Source: Symbiodinium natans (taxonomy: Eukaryota > Sar > Dinophyceae > Suessiales > Symbiodiniaceae). Taken from it: DNA of 64,000 bases. Each line of letters opens with the position of its first letter. Within the stretch, counting starts at the first letter, position 1. This document shows, one piece after another, positions 22,880-33,339 of this stretch. The stretch covers positions 583,001-647,000 of the forward strand of contig CAJNDS010002104.1 in assembly GCA_905221605.1 (NCBI GenBank), written 5' to 3'. The notes under the pieces were generated by a model. That model searched no databases. It was not told the origin of the DNA and saw nothing but the letters and a program-made list of their open reading frames with translations. Position numbers and translations under genes: made by a program.

Positions 22880-24160
22880 CTGGTCGTCGCTAGCATAATT
22901 GGGGCGTAGGTGAACGCAGGTGAACGAAGACGAGCACAGGTGAGGAAAGATTTACATGGTCTTTGCGATCGCACGCATGCGGCAGCAACAGAAGCAACCG
23001 CAGCAACAACAACCACCACCACGACGGCGACCACGCCGCCGCCGCCGGCAGCGGCAACAGCAGAGGCAGGAGGGAATTCCAGACACACAAAATGGAAGGT
23101 AAATCTAAACATCGCTTGCTCAAGCACGGCTGTGCTCCTCCCAAGCGTTTCAGGCCAGCGGCAAGGGACGCACCCAAGTTGAGCAAGGCCTTGACCTCAA
23201 AGACGCGGCAAATCAGGGGGCATCTGACGCGGCAAATCAGGGGGCATCTGAGAGCGGCAATGCTTTTTCACATTGTTGACCATGTGGGATATATGCGTGG
23301 AGAATGTTGGGGCAAGCGAGCATTGGCCCGGGAACTCGTGAGCCTCTGCAGCTTTGACTCTCTGAGCGCCACGCAGCTGGCAGGCAGTGGCCTAAGCTGT
23401 GGAGCGGACGTCCCGACACACCATATGCTGTGGGCATGCGGAGGCGAATACACCCCTGGCCGAACGTTTCGACCTACGGAGCATGTTAGTTCACATGCAG
23501 ATACAGCAGAGTCGTGCGGAGTAGGCGAATGCCGACAAGTGTCGTTTTCACTACGCCTGCTAGTGGACTAATTGATACCCCGTTTGAAAAATACGGTACT
23601 AGTACTGTTTAGTTCCCCCAGGCCCACTTGTGTCAGGAGTCCACAAGGAAGAGGGCGGGGCCACGGGTCTAAAATCCTTGAAGCTGACGGGTCGAACTGT
23701 TGGCCTGGTGCAGTAGCCCCTGAAACAAAAAAGAGAAACTAACGCGGTGCGAGCGTCCCACTGCAGCAAGATGCATGCTGGTGACGCTGCAGAACTCCTT
23801 AGCATCACCGATTGCGGCGATGAGTAGGTGCCTGGATCTTGGGCTTATTCAATACCCAGTACAATGGGAATGGGCTGCTCTCAGCCCAGCTATGCACACC
23901 TTCCGAATCGCAATTCTTCTTGCTGGTGCACAGCCTGCATGAACCTGTCAAAAAGTCCTGTCACAGTCCTGTCGCTACACTCCAAAACTCAACCTGCGAG
24001 ACCCTATGACTGCATGACCAGCATCGTTCGCGTTGGTTCTGCGCTCCACCTCTGCTTTGGCGTGAATGTCAGCGCGACTGGCGACGATGTACCTTATTAA
24101 AGCTTCTCCACAAGCCGACCCAAAACATGGGCTTCATGTGATGGCTCATGCTGTTGACCC
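22880..24160. other. putative intron/spacer
   Basis: Contains a trinucleotide-rich stretch at about 22980-23070 (AAC/ACC/GCC) and a short direct repeat near 23210-23245 (GACGCGGCAAATCAGGGGGC twice). The long plus-strand frame here is driven by that low complexity and shows no family motif. Confidence 0.4.
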
Positions 24161-24169
24161 GGATGCCCA

Positions 24170-25010
24170 CGTCCTAAAACGACAGCCCCAGGTGCTGCAG
24201 AACATCCTCGGGAGGAGTCTGCCACTTCTTGTCCTCCACCAAAAAAGTTAGGGTTAAGGAATGTTTTGTGCAACCACCTAAGGGTTTAAGATGGTTTGAG
24301 GTTGAGCGTTAAGGGTTTAGAGTTTCGTGTGCAATTGAAGCACATGCAGAAACTTTCTCGCGCGCCGCATCCTCCTCGCGGACCATCTCGTCAACTGCAT
24401 AGTGCAAGAGGTATCCCGCGGAGACCCTGTTCCTCTTACCTCGGTTGTCTGACTCTTTTCCGATTCGGTGGGCTTCAACTGCCGGCATTGTCTGACTCGC
24501 TTCCCAAAACTGCCAGGGATTCGCTGCTCTCATCTTGAACTTCAGGCTCGCCAGTTCCCTGACTCTGCCTAAACCCTAAACCCTAAACCCCAAACCCTAA
24601 GCCCTAAACCCCTGCACAGGTCTCCAAAAAAAAGCCAGGACGCGGTAGAACTTCCCTGGGCGCAGGGGGTTGCTCAGCTTCATCTGCACGGCATCTTCGA
24701 GCTCCTCAACAGGTTCACACGGAGCTGCGGTTTTGTTCGCTTGGTACACCTTCCTGAACTGCGGTTTAGGAGGGTTTAGGGGGTTTTTGAAGCACAAGAG
24801 CATATGAGGGGGTTGGTTCACAGCAAAGTCACCACTTCCGGCACGATGCCAGGCTCTAGCTCCACTTCGCTCATCATGTCCTGTCTCGCAGGGCGTCTCA
24901 TGGCGGGAGTGCTGGCCATACTGCCGAAGGGAGGGCCGGACAAGCGGCACACCTCCAATTGGGGGCCTTGTGAGGGGCTTTCATAAGCAACCCAGTTTGC
25001 AACGGATCTT
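24170..25010 (-). CDS. unidentified exons flanked by telomeric arrays
   Basis: Minus-strand coding-like blocks: 24830-24930 (SMASTPAMRRPARQDMMSEV, ELEPGIVPEVVTLL), 24635-24760 (FRKVYQANKTAAPCEP, VEELEDAVQMKLSNPLRPGK, FYRVLAFF) and 24170-24245 (VEDKKWQTPPEDVLQHLGL). The 24635-24760 block is bracketed by a CCCTAAA array (24567-24611) and TTTAGGG-like units (24763-24787). On the minus strand the latter end at the probable acceptor CCGCAGTTCAG. Family not recognised. The position and strand fit a middle part of the large ankyrin gene. Confidence 0.4.
24567..24611. repeat. interstitial telomeric array (CCCTAAA), 6 units
   Basis: CCTAAACCCTAAACCCCAAACCC-type units, mostly intact. A more degenerate TTAGGGTTAAGG-type trace lies at 24247-24325. 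Confidence 0.95.
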
Positions 25011-25949
25011 GCATTTAAGGGGGTCAATTGACCAAGTCCGGCAACAAACGCCCGCCAGAAACCGGTCCTCACTCGAGTGCAAGTCCGCGATAGTGACGGC
25101 TCGTCGCTTTGAGGGCCCTCCTACCCGGAAATCCTGCATGACGCAAAAGAATTCACAACCACGCGCAGGCTCTGAACTGACGAGACTATGTGGGAAGGGG
25201 CCGTCGGTGCTCGTGGCTCGTGTTCATATGCCAATTGGGAAGCAGCAGACCGCGTGCTTGCATGCCTGGATTGTCAGAGATCCCTCCACGGCGCTCTCAT
25301 CATCCAGAGTTCGTGATCGTATCAGTGGGGAGTCCACCATGGACCTGCCGTCAGAGGATGCATGTGGAAGCTCGGCAACGAGGCTGCAGCAGGCCTTGGA
25401 GATTGCACCCGTGGTGTCCCGCAGATTTCATTCAGCACATATCGAAGGCAGTACTGGAAGAAGCGATAACCTCTGACGAAAGGCGTGACGAAGCAACAGA
25501 CACAGCAGGCTCTGGAATTAGGCTCACGCTCGTAAGACCCTCTGCACATCATGACTCCACAAAAGCTTTTCAACACCGAGTCAAGCAACCGAGCACGGAC
25601 ACGCAAGACTGCTGGATCTTGAGCGGCCTGCTCTCCTCCGAGTTGTCCCTGGCAGGATTCGAAGAGTCAGACGCAAGAACCAGGGAATGTAGCATCTCGG
25701 TCTACACCGTAAAGAGCTAACCCCGTTCTGAGACCTGGTCAGCTGGGATATCTGAAGCAGATCATCCTCTTCATCAGGGTCCTTCGCAAGTCAGTTCCTG
25801 TGCCAGAAAACTGCCTCTCACAATGGCCAAAAACACAGCTTCATGGATCATGGTCAAGAAACAGATTAGAACAGATTGTAGCATATGGGCCACACGATGG
25901 TTCGAGAGCTACAGTATCTGACAGGTCATCCGAGAGCAATCATTCTTAA

Positions 25950-26115
25950 CCAACACTGATTGGCACGAAGAGGAAGTCCTCTGCATCTGCCATTACCACG
26001 AACTCGCAGCGGCGTGCATCGGCGGTCTCAGCAAGAAACCTTGCAGCATTTTGTGAAGTGAGCTTACCCTGCAGCTTCTGCTTTCGAGAGCGCTTCTTAG
26101 GTGCTGAGTTCCGCG
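25950..26115 (-). CDS. single unidentified exon
   Basis: The minus-strand frame reads KKRSRKQKLQ, KLTSQNAARFLAETADARRC and EFVVMADAEDFLFVPISV without a stop for more than 50 codons. It may be joined to the neighbouring ankyrin-type exons on the same strand. No family recognised. Confidence 0.35.
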
Positions 26116-26974
26116 AGGGGAAAAAAAGGTTTTCAAAATGGGTTTTTGAGGGGCTTTATTGTACCCCAAAAGCTTCAAGGTTACCCACGCCCAGCACCTA
26201 AGGGCTTTTTTCATTGAGCCACTTGGCTGAACATGCGAAAGGCTCACCCACTCTGAGGCGGGAGCTGGCGCACTTCCAACCTCGCCTTGGGGCCCTTCCG
26301 CACGATGGCTTCCAAGTCCAGCTCCTTTGTGGCCATGGTACATACACCATATGCTCTGTAGATGATATCCTATAGGTATTTGTCTTATTTTGTCATTTAC
26401 ACTATGTATATCTGGAGATATATATATATATACTGGCATCACATCAAAAACATCATGTCGCATCTTGAGCAGAACGCCCCGCAGAGGGGGGCCGGCTCTT
26501 TGTTACGGACCCATACGAAGCCTATGAGGACTGCAAGACTCTCGAGTCGCAGCCGACAGGCGAGTCTGGCAGGAGTTTTTCATAGCGGAGCATAGCAACC
26601 AGGGTAGAAGTTGGGAGAAGGGTCGGATCTTGACTTGTTTCCCTAGTGGTTAGAGGCAAGGAAAGTCGGGAAAGGCTCGCAAATCCCCGCGACACGCTTG
26701 AGGCCAGTGAGGTCAGCTTGACGTTCTGAAGTATTGCGCACATCGCCCTGGACATCAAGCATCGGGGCGGGCGGAGGTCTCACTGCAACGCCGAACTGTC
26801 TTGAAGCCAAGGTGCTACCACCATGCCTTTCTTCATGCCGCCAATTTTGCGTGCCCGCAAGGTTTTGAGTGTGCAGCTCCCTTGCGGCCTGTCAGCAACT
26901 TAAACTTAGACGAATTTGCGCAGCATTAGCGCAGAACACAAGGCAAAGGCATCAGCAATTCCTCGAGCATGTTA

Positions 26975-27360
26975 CTGCTGCATCATACTTTGCATCACCC
27001 TTTGAAGTCCGCAAGTGCCGAGGAACCTGAGGTCATTGCAAGTGACGCCGCTGAGATCCACGGTCGTGGGATCTGCCATGCTTTCCAGCAGAACCTTCAC
27101 CACCTTTTGGGGGAAGATGGGGCTTCGCATCGACCGAGCTAGAGTTGAACACCAAAAAAAAGATAGGCCCTCAACCCTTTTTTGCCAAACCCTCAACCCT
27201 CAACCCTCAACCCTAAACCCTAAACCCTAAATTTGAAAGCTTCAGCCTGGTGTTGGATCACGGCATCATCCCCCGCCCGGGCCCAGAGCGTCGTGGCCAG
27301 ATGCAGCGGAGTGTAGTCTGGGACGGAGTCGAAGGTGGCCCTGGGATTTTGTACAGCCAC
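26975..27360 (-). CDS. ankyrin-type exons flanked by telomeric arrays
   Basis: About 27245-27345 reads FDSVPDYTPLHLATTLWARA and DDAVIQHQAE; TPLHLA is the ankyrin turn motif. About 26975-27130 reads PQKVVKVLLESMADPTTVDL and NDLRFLGTCGLQRVMQSMM. The intron between them contains the CCCTCAA/CCCTAAA array at 27187-27230, beginning a few bases after a probable GC donor (CAG|GCTGAA). Another array at 27421-27459 lies upstream of the first exon. These are the most 5' exons I can assign to the large ankyrin-type gene. Confidence 0.5.
27187..27230. repeat. interstitial telomeric array (CCCTCAA to CCCTAAA)
   Basis: Three CCCTCAA units grade into three exact CCCTAAA units. Confidence 0.95.
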
Positions 27361-27420
27361 TCCGCGGAGCGGACCCCTCGGGCAGCCACTCCGCGGAGGA
27401 CAATCGAAGAGAGAAAGGGT

Positions 27421-27459
27421 GTAGGGTTTAGGGTTTAGGGTTTAGGGTTTAGGGTTTTT
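27421..27459. repeat. interstitial telomeric array (TTTAGGG), 5 units
   Basis: GTAGGG followed by exact TTTAGGG units. Confidence 0.98.
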
Positions 27460-27533
27460 TTGGCACCCGACTAGCCACAGCAATGCGGGGTTTCAAGGTC
27501 GGTCTCGAAAAATGGCAAAAAGGAAATCTCCAG

Positions 27534-27597
27534 GGTTTAGGGTTTAGGGTTTAGGGTTTAGGGTTTAGGGTTTAGGGTTTAGGGTTTAGGGTTTGAG
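27534..27597. repeat. interstitial telomeric array (TTTAGGG), 9 units
   Basis: Nine perfect TTTAGGG heptamers, the most homogeneous array in the window together with 15911-15975. Confidence 0.98.
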
Positions 27598-27845
27598 GTT
27601 CTCATTCTGTCAAGATATGGGTACTCCTCATTTACCTCGAAATTTTGTAGTATGGCCCCATCTTGTAGCCACATTCCGACGAAGAAGATTATGGCGATAG
27701 AAGCCCCCCTTTAAAAGGCACCCCCGAATTTCAAAGGGAAAATCCCGACACAGTTTTGGCATTTGAAGAGGAGGTTCCGCGATTCCACCGCGGCCCGGCA
27801 CCGGAGGAGCACCTCCAAGGGAGTAGGGTTTTTTTAATGACTTAC

Positions 27846-27910
27846 AGTAGCGCAATATACTATAGATTACTATAGTATATCGCAATATACTATAGTATAT
27901 CGCAATTTGG
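27846..27910. repeat. AT-rich palindromic tandem repeat
   Basis: Repeats of CGCAATATACTATAG and ACTATAGTATATCGCAAT. TATACTATAGTATA is a perfect 14-bp palindrome. It lies in the spacer between the ankyrin genes. Confidence 0.85.
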
Positions 27911-28089
27911 TAATTTAGTACAGTTTACTATACAGCATACGATAACACCGTTCGGGGAGTCGCACCATCCGAAGCGCTTTTGATGTCTTGGAATGCCGCG
28001 TCGTGCCACAGTCTTGCGCTGCACTGCTTTGCTACTAAAGCTGGTTCTGACTTAACCCCTTAAGCTGCAAACATCCGGCTCCCATCATG

Positions 28090-30147
28090 TCAGGCTGCGT
28101 GGAGCTCGGTCTCGCCATCCCTGACTGCGCATCGTGATGGCGCTATCTGCTCGTGCACGGCCAGTTCAAGTCCCAATTGGTGCAGGAGCCGCAAAACTCC
28201 TTCGTGACCAAAGCTGGCTGCGATGTGTGCCGGGGTGATGCCATGGGCATCTGCAGCGGCCAGGTCCACGCCCAATTGGTGCAGGAGCCGCAAAACTCCT
28301 TCGTGACCTTTGGAGGCTGCAAAGTTTGCTGGGGTCGTGCGAGCGGCATCTGCAGCGGCCAAGTTTACGCCCAACTGGTGCAGGAGCCGCAAAACTCCTT
28401 CGTGACCACACATGGCTGCGTTGTGTGCTGGGGTCCTGCCAGCGGCATCTGCAGCGGCCAAGTTTACGCCCAACTGGTGCAGGAGCCGCAAAACTCCTTC
28501 GTGACCAAAAGTGGCTGCCAAGTGTACTGGGGTCTGGCCATCGGCAGCTGCAGCGGACAAGTCAACCCCCAACTGGTGCAGGAGCCGCAAAACTCCTTCG
28601 TGACCTTTGGAGGCTGCGTTGTGTGCTGGGGTCTGGCCAGCGGCATCTGCAGCGGCCAAGTTTGCGCCCAAGTGGTGCAGGAGCCGCAAAACTCCTTCGT
28701 GCCCAAAAAAGGCTGCGAAGTGTGCCGGAGTCTGGCCATCGGCAGCTGCAGCGGACAGGTCAACCCCCAACTGGTGCAGGAGCCGCAAAACTCCTTCGTG
28801 ACCACACATGGCTGCGTCGTGTGCTGGGGTCCTGCCATCGGCTCGTGCAGCGGCAAGGTCCACGCCCAATTGGCGCAGGAGCCGCAAAACTCCTTCGTGA
28901 CCAAAAGTGGCTGCGAAGTGTACTGGGGTCTGGCCATCGGCAGCTGCAGCGGACAGGTCAACCCCCAACTGGTGCAGGAGCCGCAAAACTCCTTCGTGAC
29001 CAAAATTGGCTGCGACGTGTGCCGGGGTGATGCCATCGGCTCGTGCAACGGCCAGGTCAATGCCCAATTGGTGCAGGAGCCGCAAAACTCCTTCGTGACC
29101 TTTGGAGGCTGCAACGTTTGCTGGGGTCTTGCCAGCGGCATCTGCAGCGGCCAAGTTTACGCCCAACTGGTGCAGGAGCCGCAAAACTCCTTCGTGACCA
29201 CCCCTGACTGCACAGTATGCCAGGGTTTCGCCACGGGCATCTGCAGCGGCCAAGTCCACGCCCAACTGGTGCAGGAGCCGCAAAACTCCTTCGTGACCAG
29301 AAATGGCTGCGGAGTGTGCTGGGGTCATGCCATCGGCATCTGCAGCGGCCAGGTCCACGCCCAATTGGTGCAGGAGCCGCAAAACTCCTTCCTGACCAAA
29401 AGCGGCTGCGCAAGCCGCTGGTGTCCTGCCACCGATACCTGCAGCAGCCAGGTCAGCGCCCGATTGGTGTAGGAGCCGCAATGTTCCTATGTCTCCATGC
29501 GCAGCTGCCACCTGCATCGGCGTCTTGGCGACTGAAGTGCCTTGTTTCTTTGCTTTCTGGAACCGAAAGCCGAGCCTCCGGTCCCCGGACACAAGGAAAA
29601 TTGGGATGCCCAGGTCCTCTGCGATGGCAATCTCCTGTTGCTGCCCCTCACCCAGCTGGCAATCAACCTCAACCGCTTGTAGCATGATAGGTGGTTTCCG
29701 CTGCTGCCGGGTTGATGGATCCCCGCCAGCAAGGTGGTACCTATAAGAATACGCCCAGCAATCGTCCTCATCTGGCTTTCCCCTCGATTTGCACAGCCCT
29801 TTGCACCAGCGGCCTTCACGGTGAGTCTGGCAGAGGGTCTTCGTGTACTTGTTGGGAGAGTAGACGTAACCGCCATGGCTCCGATAAGCCGAAGCAAACC
29901 TAGTTGCGACTTGGTATGCTGTCGAAGCTGTACTCAAGTTGCCTACTGTCATCCGCTGGGTTTGTTCGATAGCATTGAATCGCAAGCTCAGCACGACTGG
30001 GCACCGACGCCCATGCTGCTGCTCCCAGGGATACTCGAATTGCTCATCTCGCAAACGCTCGAAGTGCACCCCGTCTCCTGTCACGGGCTTCCAAGCCGTC
30101 TTCACTCGCTGGAAGCCATGAAACATCTTGGACAGCACTGACGGCAT
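28090..30147 (-). CDS. intronless ankyrin-repeat protein with 14 near-identical 33-residue repeats
   Basis: Single open frame. The first in-frame ATG is at 30147 (…HA|MPSVLSKM), giving 685 residues with the stop at 28090-28092; an upstream GTG at 30204 is not a credible eukaryotic start. Residues 1 to about 200 form a unique N-terminal region with a Cys/His-containing patch (KTLCQTHREGRWCKGLCK) and no family I recognise. From about residue 207, 14 consecutive 33-residue ankyrin units follow with the consensus DGxTPAHxAAxxGHEGVLRL, LHQLGVDLAAADA. The units differ mainly at the turn and finger positions. At DNA level the 99-bp units share GGAGCCGCAAAACTCCTTCG, pointing to recent expansion or concerted evolution. 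Ankyrin repeats are protein-binding scaffolds; the partner is unknown. No introns are needed, unlike the neighbours. Confidence 0.9.
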   Translation of the reverse strand: MPSVLSKMFHGFQRVKTAWKPVTGDGVHFERLRDEQFEYPWEQQHGRRCPVVLSLRFNAIEQTQRMTVGNLSTASTAYQVATRFASAYRSHGGYVYSPNKYTKTLCQTHREGRWCKGLCKSRGKPDEDDCWAYSYRYHLAGGDPSTRQQRKPPIMLQAVEVDCQLGEGQQQEIAIAEDLGIPIFLVSGDRRLGFRFQKAKKQGTSVAKTPMQVAAAHGDIGTLRLLHQSGADLAAAGIGGRTPAACAAAFGQEGVLRLLHQLGVDLAAADADGMTPAHSAAISGHEGVLRLLHQLGVDLAAADARGETLAYCAVRGGHEGVLRLLHQLGVNLAAADAAGKTPANVAASKGHEGVLRLLHQLGIDLAVARADGITPAHVAANFGHEGVLRLLHQLGVDLSAAAADGQTPVHFAATFGHEGVLRLLRQLGVDLAAARADGRTPAHDAAMCGHEGVLRLLHQLGVDLSAAAADGQTPAHFAAFFGHEGVLRLLHHLGANLAAADAAGQTPAHNAASKGHEGVLRLLHQLGVDLSAAAADGQTPVHLAATFGHEGVLRLLHQLGVNLAAADAAGRTPAHNAAMCGHEGVLRLLHQLGVNLAAADAARTTPANFAASKGHEGVLRLLHQLGVDLAAADAHGITPAHIAASFGHEGVLRLLHQLGLELAVHEQIAPSRCAVRDGETELHAA
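28165..29480. repeat. 99-bp tandem repeat array encoding the ankyrin units
   Basis: About 13-14 copies in strict 99-bp register; the core TGCAGGAGCCGCAAAACTCC recurs in nearly every unit. The array also leaves one plus-strand frame open throughout as a by-product of the repeat. Confidence 0.95.
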
Positions 30148-30204
30148 CGCGTGCTGCTCGTGCTGGACGGCTATGGGGGTTGGCAAGTTGACCGTATCAT
30201 GCAC

Positions 30205-31130
30205 TCTTACGGGTACAGGGACCTCTGAAGGGCGTTTGTTTCACTCGCACAAATTTCACAACCGCCGCGGGGGTGTGGGATCCACTACAACCCCTTTGAG
30301 CCAATTGAAGCCGGCGTGGATCAAGCCATGAGGGATACTAAAGAAATCCCGACAATAATGAATACATTGAAACGACAGATTCAGCCAACTATTGACAATA
30401 CTCGTTCAGGCGCGGTCCAGAGAGTTGCCGGGTGCCAGAGGGCGTTCATGGGCCAGATGAAACGCAATTTTGCTCCAGGACGCTGGCAACCCTTTAGGCG
30501 CAAGAAGCAAACGATACAAAACCGCACTGATCGATAACCTACGACTTCTTGCTCCTCAGCCCACTACCTGCACCAACTTGTCTGTCAACATAATAGCACC
30601 GTAATACTAAAGATACTAAAGGAAAACTAGACCCCGTAACTTGGCTCGAGAAAGGGGGGTCTGGGATAGGAAGTGGAGAAGTCAATGGGGGGGCAAGGAG
30701 CAACCCAGACCAGGCGTTCTGGGGAAAAGAAAGAAAGCAGGCGAGGAGTAGACAACCCAGACCGCCGGAAATTCCCGGAACTCAGCTCGAGAAAGGGGGT
30801 CTGGGATAGGGAGTGGAGAGCAAGGGGGTGGCAAGGAACAACGTTCTGGGGAAAAGCAAGCAGGCAGGCCAGGAGAAGACAGCCCAGACCCCGCAACTCG
30901 GCTCGGGAGAGGAGCGAGAGAGGAGACGAAAAGAGAGAAGAGAGGCGAAGAAAGAACAAAAAAAAAATCACACACACACACAGAGACACCGACCGACCGC
31001 TGCAGCATCGCAGCTCGCGACACTGCACATGGAATACCCAAGTAATTCCACAGTCTTGAGTCTTGTGAAGCAAACAACTCCTCAGCCATCGGCATCCGGC
31101 AACTTTCGTGGCGCCAAATTGTGCATCACA
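30205..31130. other. spacer with purine-rich tandem repeat
   Basis: No gene recognised. 30637-30900 holds two and a partial copy of a 115-145 bp unit (see the separate entry). 30900-30985 is very AG-rich and ends in a short CA repeat. Confidence 0.5.
30637..30910. repeat. imperfect tandem repeat, ~143- and ~116-bp units
   Basis: CTCGAGAAAGGGGGTCTGGG at about 30645 recurs at about 30787, with TTCTGGGGAAAAG in both units; a third unit begins with CTCGGCTCGGGAGAGG at about 30896. Confidence 0.85.
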
Positions 31131-31139
31131 TTAAGTTGC

Positions 31140-33330
31140 TACTACTTTACACGACAGTCAGCCCACTTGGGATACGTGCTCTCTGATGATCTTTGCTCCC
31201 ATCCAGTCGTGTAGATCCAGGGGTTCGACGTCTAGGGCTGCTGTGAAAGGTGCCTTCTTGATCCATACACCCTCTGCCCACCTTCACGCCATGCACATTC
31301 CCGGCATAGACCGCAAAATGAATCCTGAGCATATGCGGAGGATTGCTGCCACATCCAGCACTTCTGGAACCAGATCTTGGATAACTTGCACAACAATGTC
31401 GGCAGAAGTGCACCATGTGCTCAATCAACCCAGCTGCGGCAAAACCGAGCAGAAGACTCTCTCCTTGATGATCAGATCATCCTGTTGCAGACACATGACA
31501 AGAAGGCCCACCAAATCTGCTCACTGCCCTCCTTCAGAAGCAACCGTAGCAACTCACAATGCACGTCGGAGAAGAGGTAAGGACTTATTCTGTGGTTCTG
31601 GCTTCAGGCTCTGACCAAGATTAGAAGGCCTGGCTTGTGGGCTGGACATTCAGACTTCGGCATTGGGAGTGGTTGCAGTGCTCCAGCATACAAGGCCCCC
31701 CTGCAGTCCGATGGGAAGTCGAGCTCCACATCGAAGAGCGCGCGTGCGTTGATGTTGCCTTTGAGACCTTGCAGCGAAGACTCAAAGCCCAAGTGCCCTC
31801 GTTCCCTCTGGGACCCTCGTGCGACCAAGGAGCGCAAGATCAGGTGGATGTCCTCCTCTAAGCGCTCGTAATGGCAGAACGCAGCCACCTCCGCTGAGTT
31901 TAGGCTTCAGTCCGAGTCCGGCTTATACATATAAACTCAAAAAATTGGCGAGGGCCATCCCATGAAGATAAGGCACATGTATTAGGCTGATCTGCGACCA
32001 ACTGCCCACCGACTCAAGGCAAAGCTTGCCCTGCCGGAGCTTCCCACGAACTGCCGCAGGCTTCATGGCCTGCGCGTGCAGATCATGGGGGTGTGAACGG
32101 AAGACGCTTTGGAATCATCTTGGGTAGCGAAGCCCCTGATCCAGCAGAGAGCTCAGCCCTCGAGCTGCTCTTCCGCTGGGATTCCTCTGCCTCCTCCAAG
32201 GAGTAGGACTTGGGAAACCGCATGGCGACGCTGCGCAGGAAGGCTTTGAGGAGCTGGATCACTTGCTCCGGAAGCCGCCCATTCAGGATGAAGCCTGAAA
32301 AGCACAGGCCAGATGAAACATGTACAGACTGCTGCAACCCGCAGGAACACTGAAGGTGTAGTGTGCACATGTGTGCACCAGAAGGCACTGGAGATTTAGA
32401 CCTGGTTGGCTCTGAGACCGCGCCTACATTCCACGGGTTGGGCCCGAGCACGTTCGACAAGGACACATGCTCGGTGGGGTCCCCTTGGAACTCCTTGGAT
32501 CCATTCCAACGGTTTAGCAAAATCTTCTCCAGACATAGCGGAAGGGCTCTGGCTGCTGGACGGCTTGCTCCATCATCATCTACCCACAAGATTAAGGAAA
32601 GAAGACAACAAGCTCCCAAGGGCAAGCGTCGTGCATCAGGTCCTCGAACCATTTCTTCAAGTCCTGCCGCTCCGCAATGCTGCAAGGGCAACTTGTCTGG
32701 CTGACTGTGTGTATGCGTGTTCGGACGTGGACAGCTCTATGCCACCATGCCAGTTTGCCATAAGAGCCTGTTTACAAAGAAACCATGATCTGGCGCCACG
32801 CTCAAATGAACACCCACAGGCTCCGGCAGGTCGTACACGCGCTTTGAGGACGGCGTGCGCTGGCTTGGCGACTCCTCATGGAGGGGGTTCGGAGCTGGGA
32901 AAGGGCTCGGTTTCGGGAAGCCAAACATTCCCAGCGTCCTCGAAGTTTACACTTCGCTGGCCATCCGACCTCACTTGCAAAAGGGGCCATGCGGGCCCTA
33001 CGAGAAGATCAGAGTCATGAATCTCCATGGATCTCCGGGCGCTATGTTCCTTGCTCTTGTGGAGCAGGCCACCTTGTCATACCCTGTCCCCTGCAACAAA
33101 CACCACCTGCGCCCTGCCAAGGCGCGCGTCGGGGTTGATGAACTGCGTATACCTGAGTGCCAAGCTCGAAGGATGGCATGTGACCTACATGTCATGCCAC
33201 GAAAAGCTCGGCTCTCGAAACCCCCGACGGCCTCTGCCCTGTCCCCAGCTCATCATTCCTCCCCCAAGCATAGCCAAGCATAGCCTCACCTCCCGATCAT
33301 CGAAGACCTCCAACTGCTTAACTTCTCACC
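31140..33330 (-). CDS. unidentified multi-exon gene
   Basis: Minus-strand coding-like blocks, 5' to 3': about 33230-33300 (VKQLEVFDDREVRLCLAML), 33150-33200 (HVGHMPSFELGTQ, followed by GTATAC), 33075-33145 (FINPDARLGRAQVVFVAGDR), 32740-32840 (VYDLPEPVGVHLSVAPDHGF), 32420-32540 (LEKILLNRWNGSKEFQGDPT), 32120-32300 (LPEQVIQLLKAFLRSVAMRF), 31610-31880 (YERLEEDIHLILRSLVARGS, NINARALFDVELDFPSDC), 31435-31500 (CLQQDDLIIKERVFCSVL) and 31300-31400 (DIVVQVIQDLVPEVLDVAAI). The blocks are separated by AG and GT/GC sites in plausible positions. I do not recognise a family, and the set could represent two genes. There is no usable start codon assignment. Confidence 0.38.
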
Positions 33331-33339
33331 CCAAGTATT

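Noticed and set aside
22963-23571. A 202-codon plus-strand frame
   Set aside because: The N-terminal half is a trinucleotide repeat (Asn/His/Ala), and the rest lacks any motif. It would be the only plus-strand gene in the window.
10431-27597. Reading the telomeric arrays as a chromosome end or head-to-head fusion point
   Set aside because: There are many short arrays in both orientations within gene introns, interspersed with coding exons; a single end or fusion would leave one array or one inverted pair.
28153-29472. A 439-codon plus-strand frame of repeated VQEPQNSFVT units
   Set aside because: Antisense of the 99-bp ankyrin repeat array. A repeat unit divisible by three leaves the opposite strand open. 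The minus frame carries the true ankyrin signature.
28165-29480. Regularly spaced repeats that could be mistaken for a CRISPR array
   Set aside because: The 99-bp period is fully coding (ankyrin units), the intervals are not unique spacers, and the genome is eukaryotic.
30148-30204. Extension of the ankyrin protein to a GTG codon at 30204
   Set aside because: Non-ATG initiation is not expected in a nuclear gene; the first in-frame ATG is at 30147.
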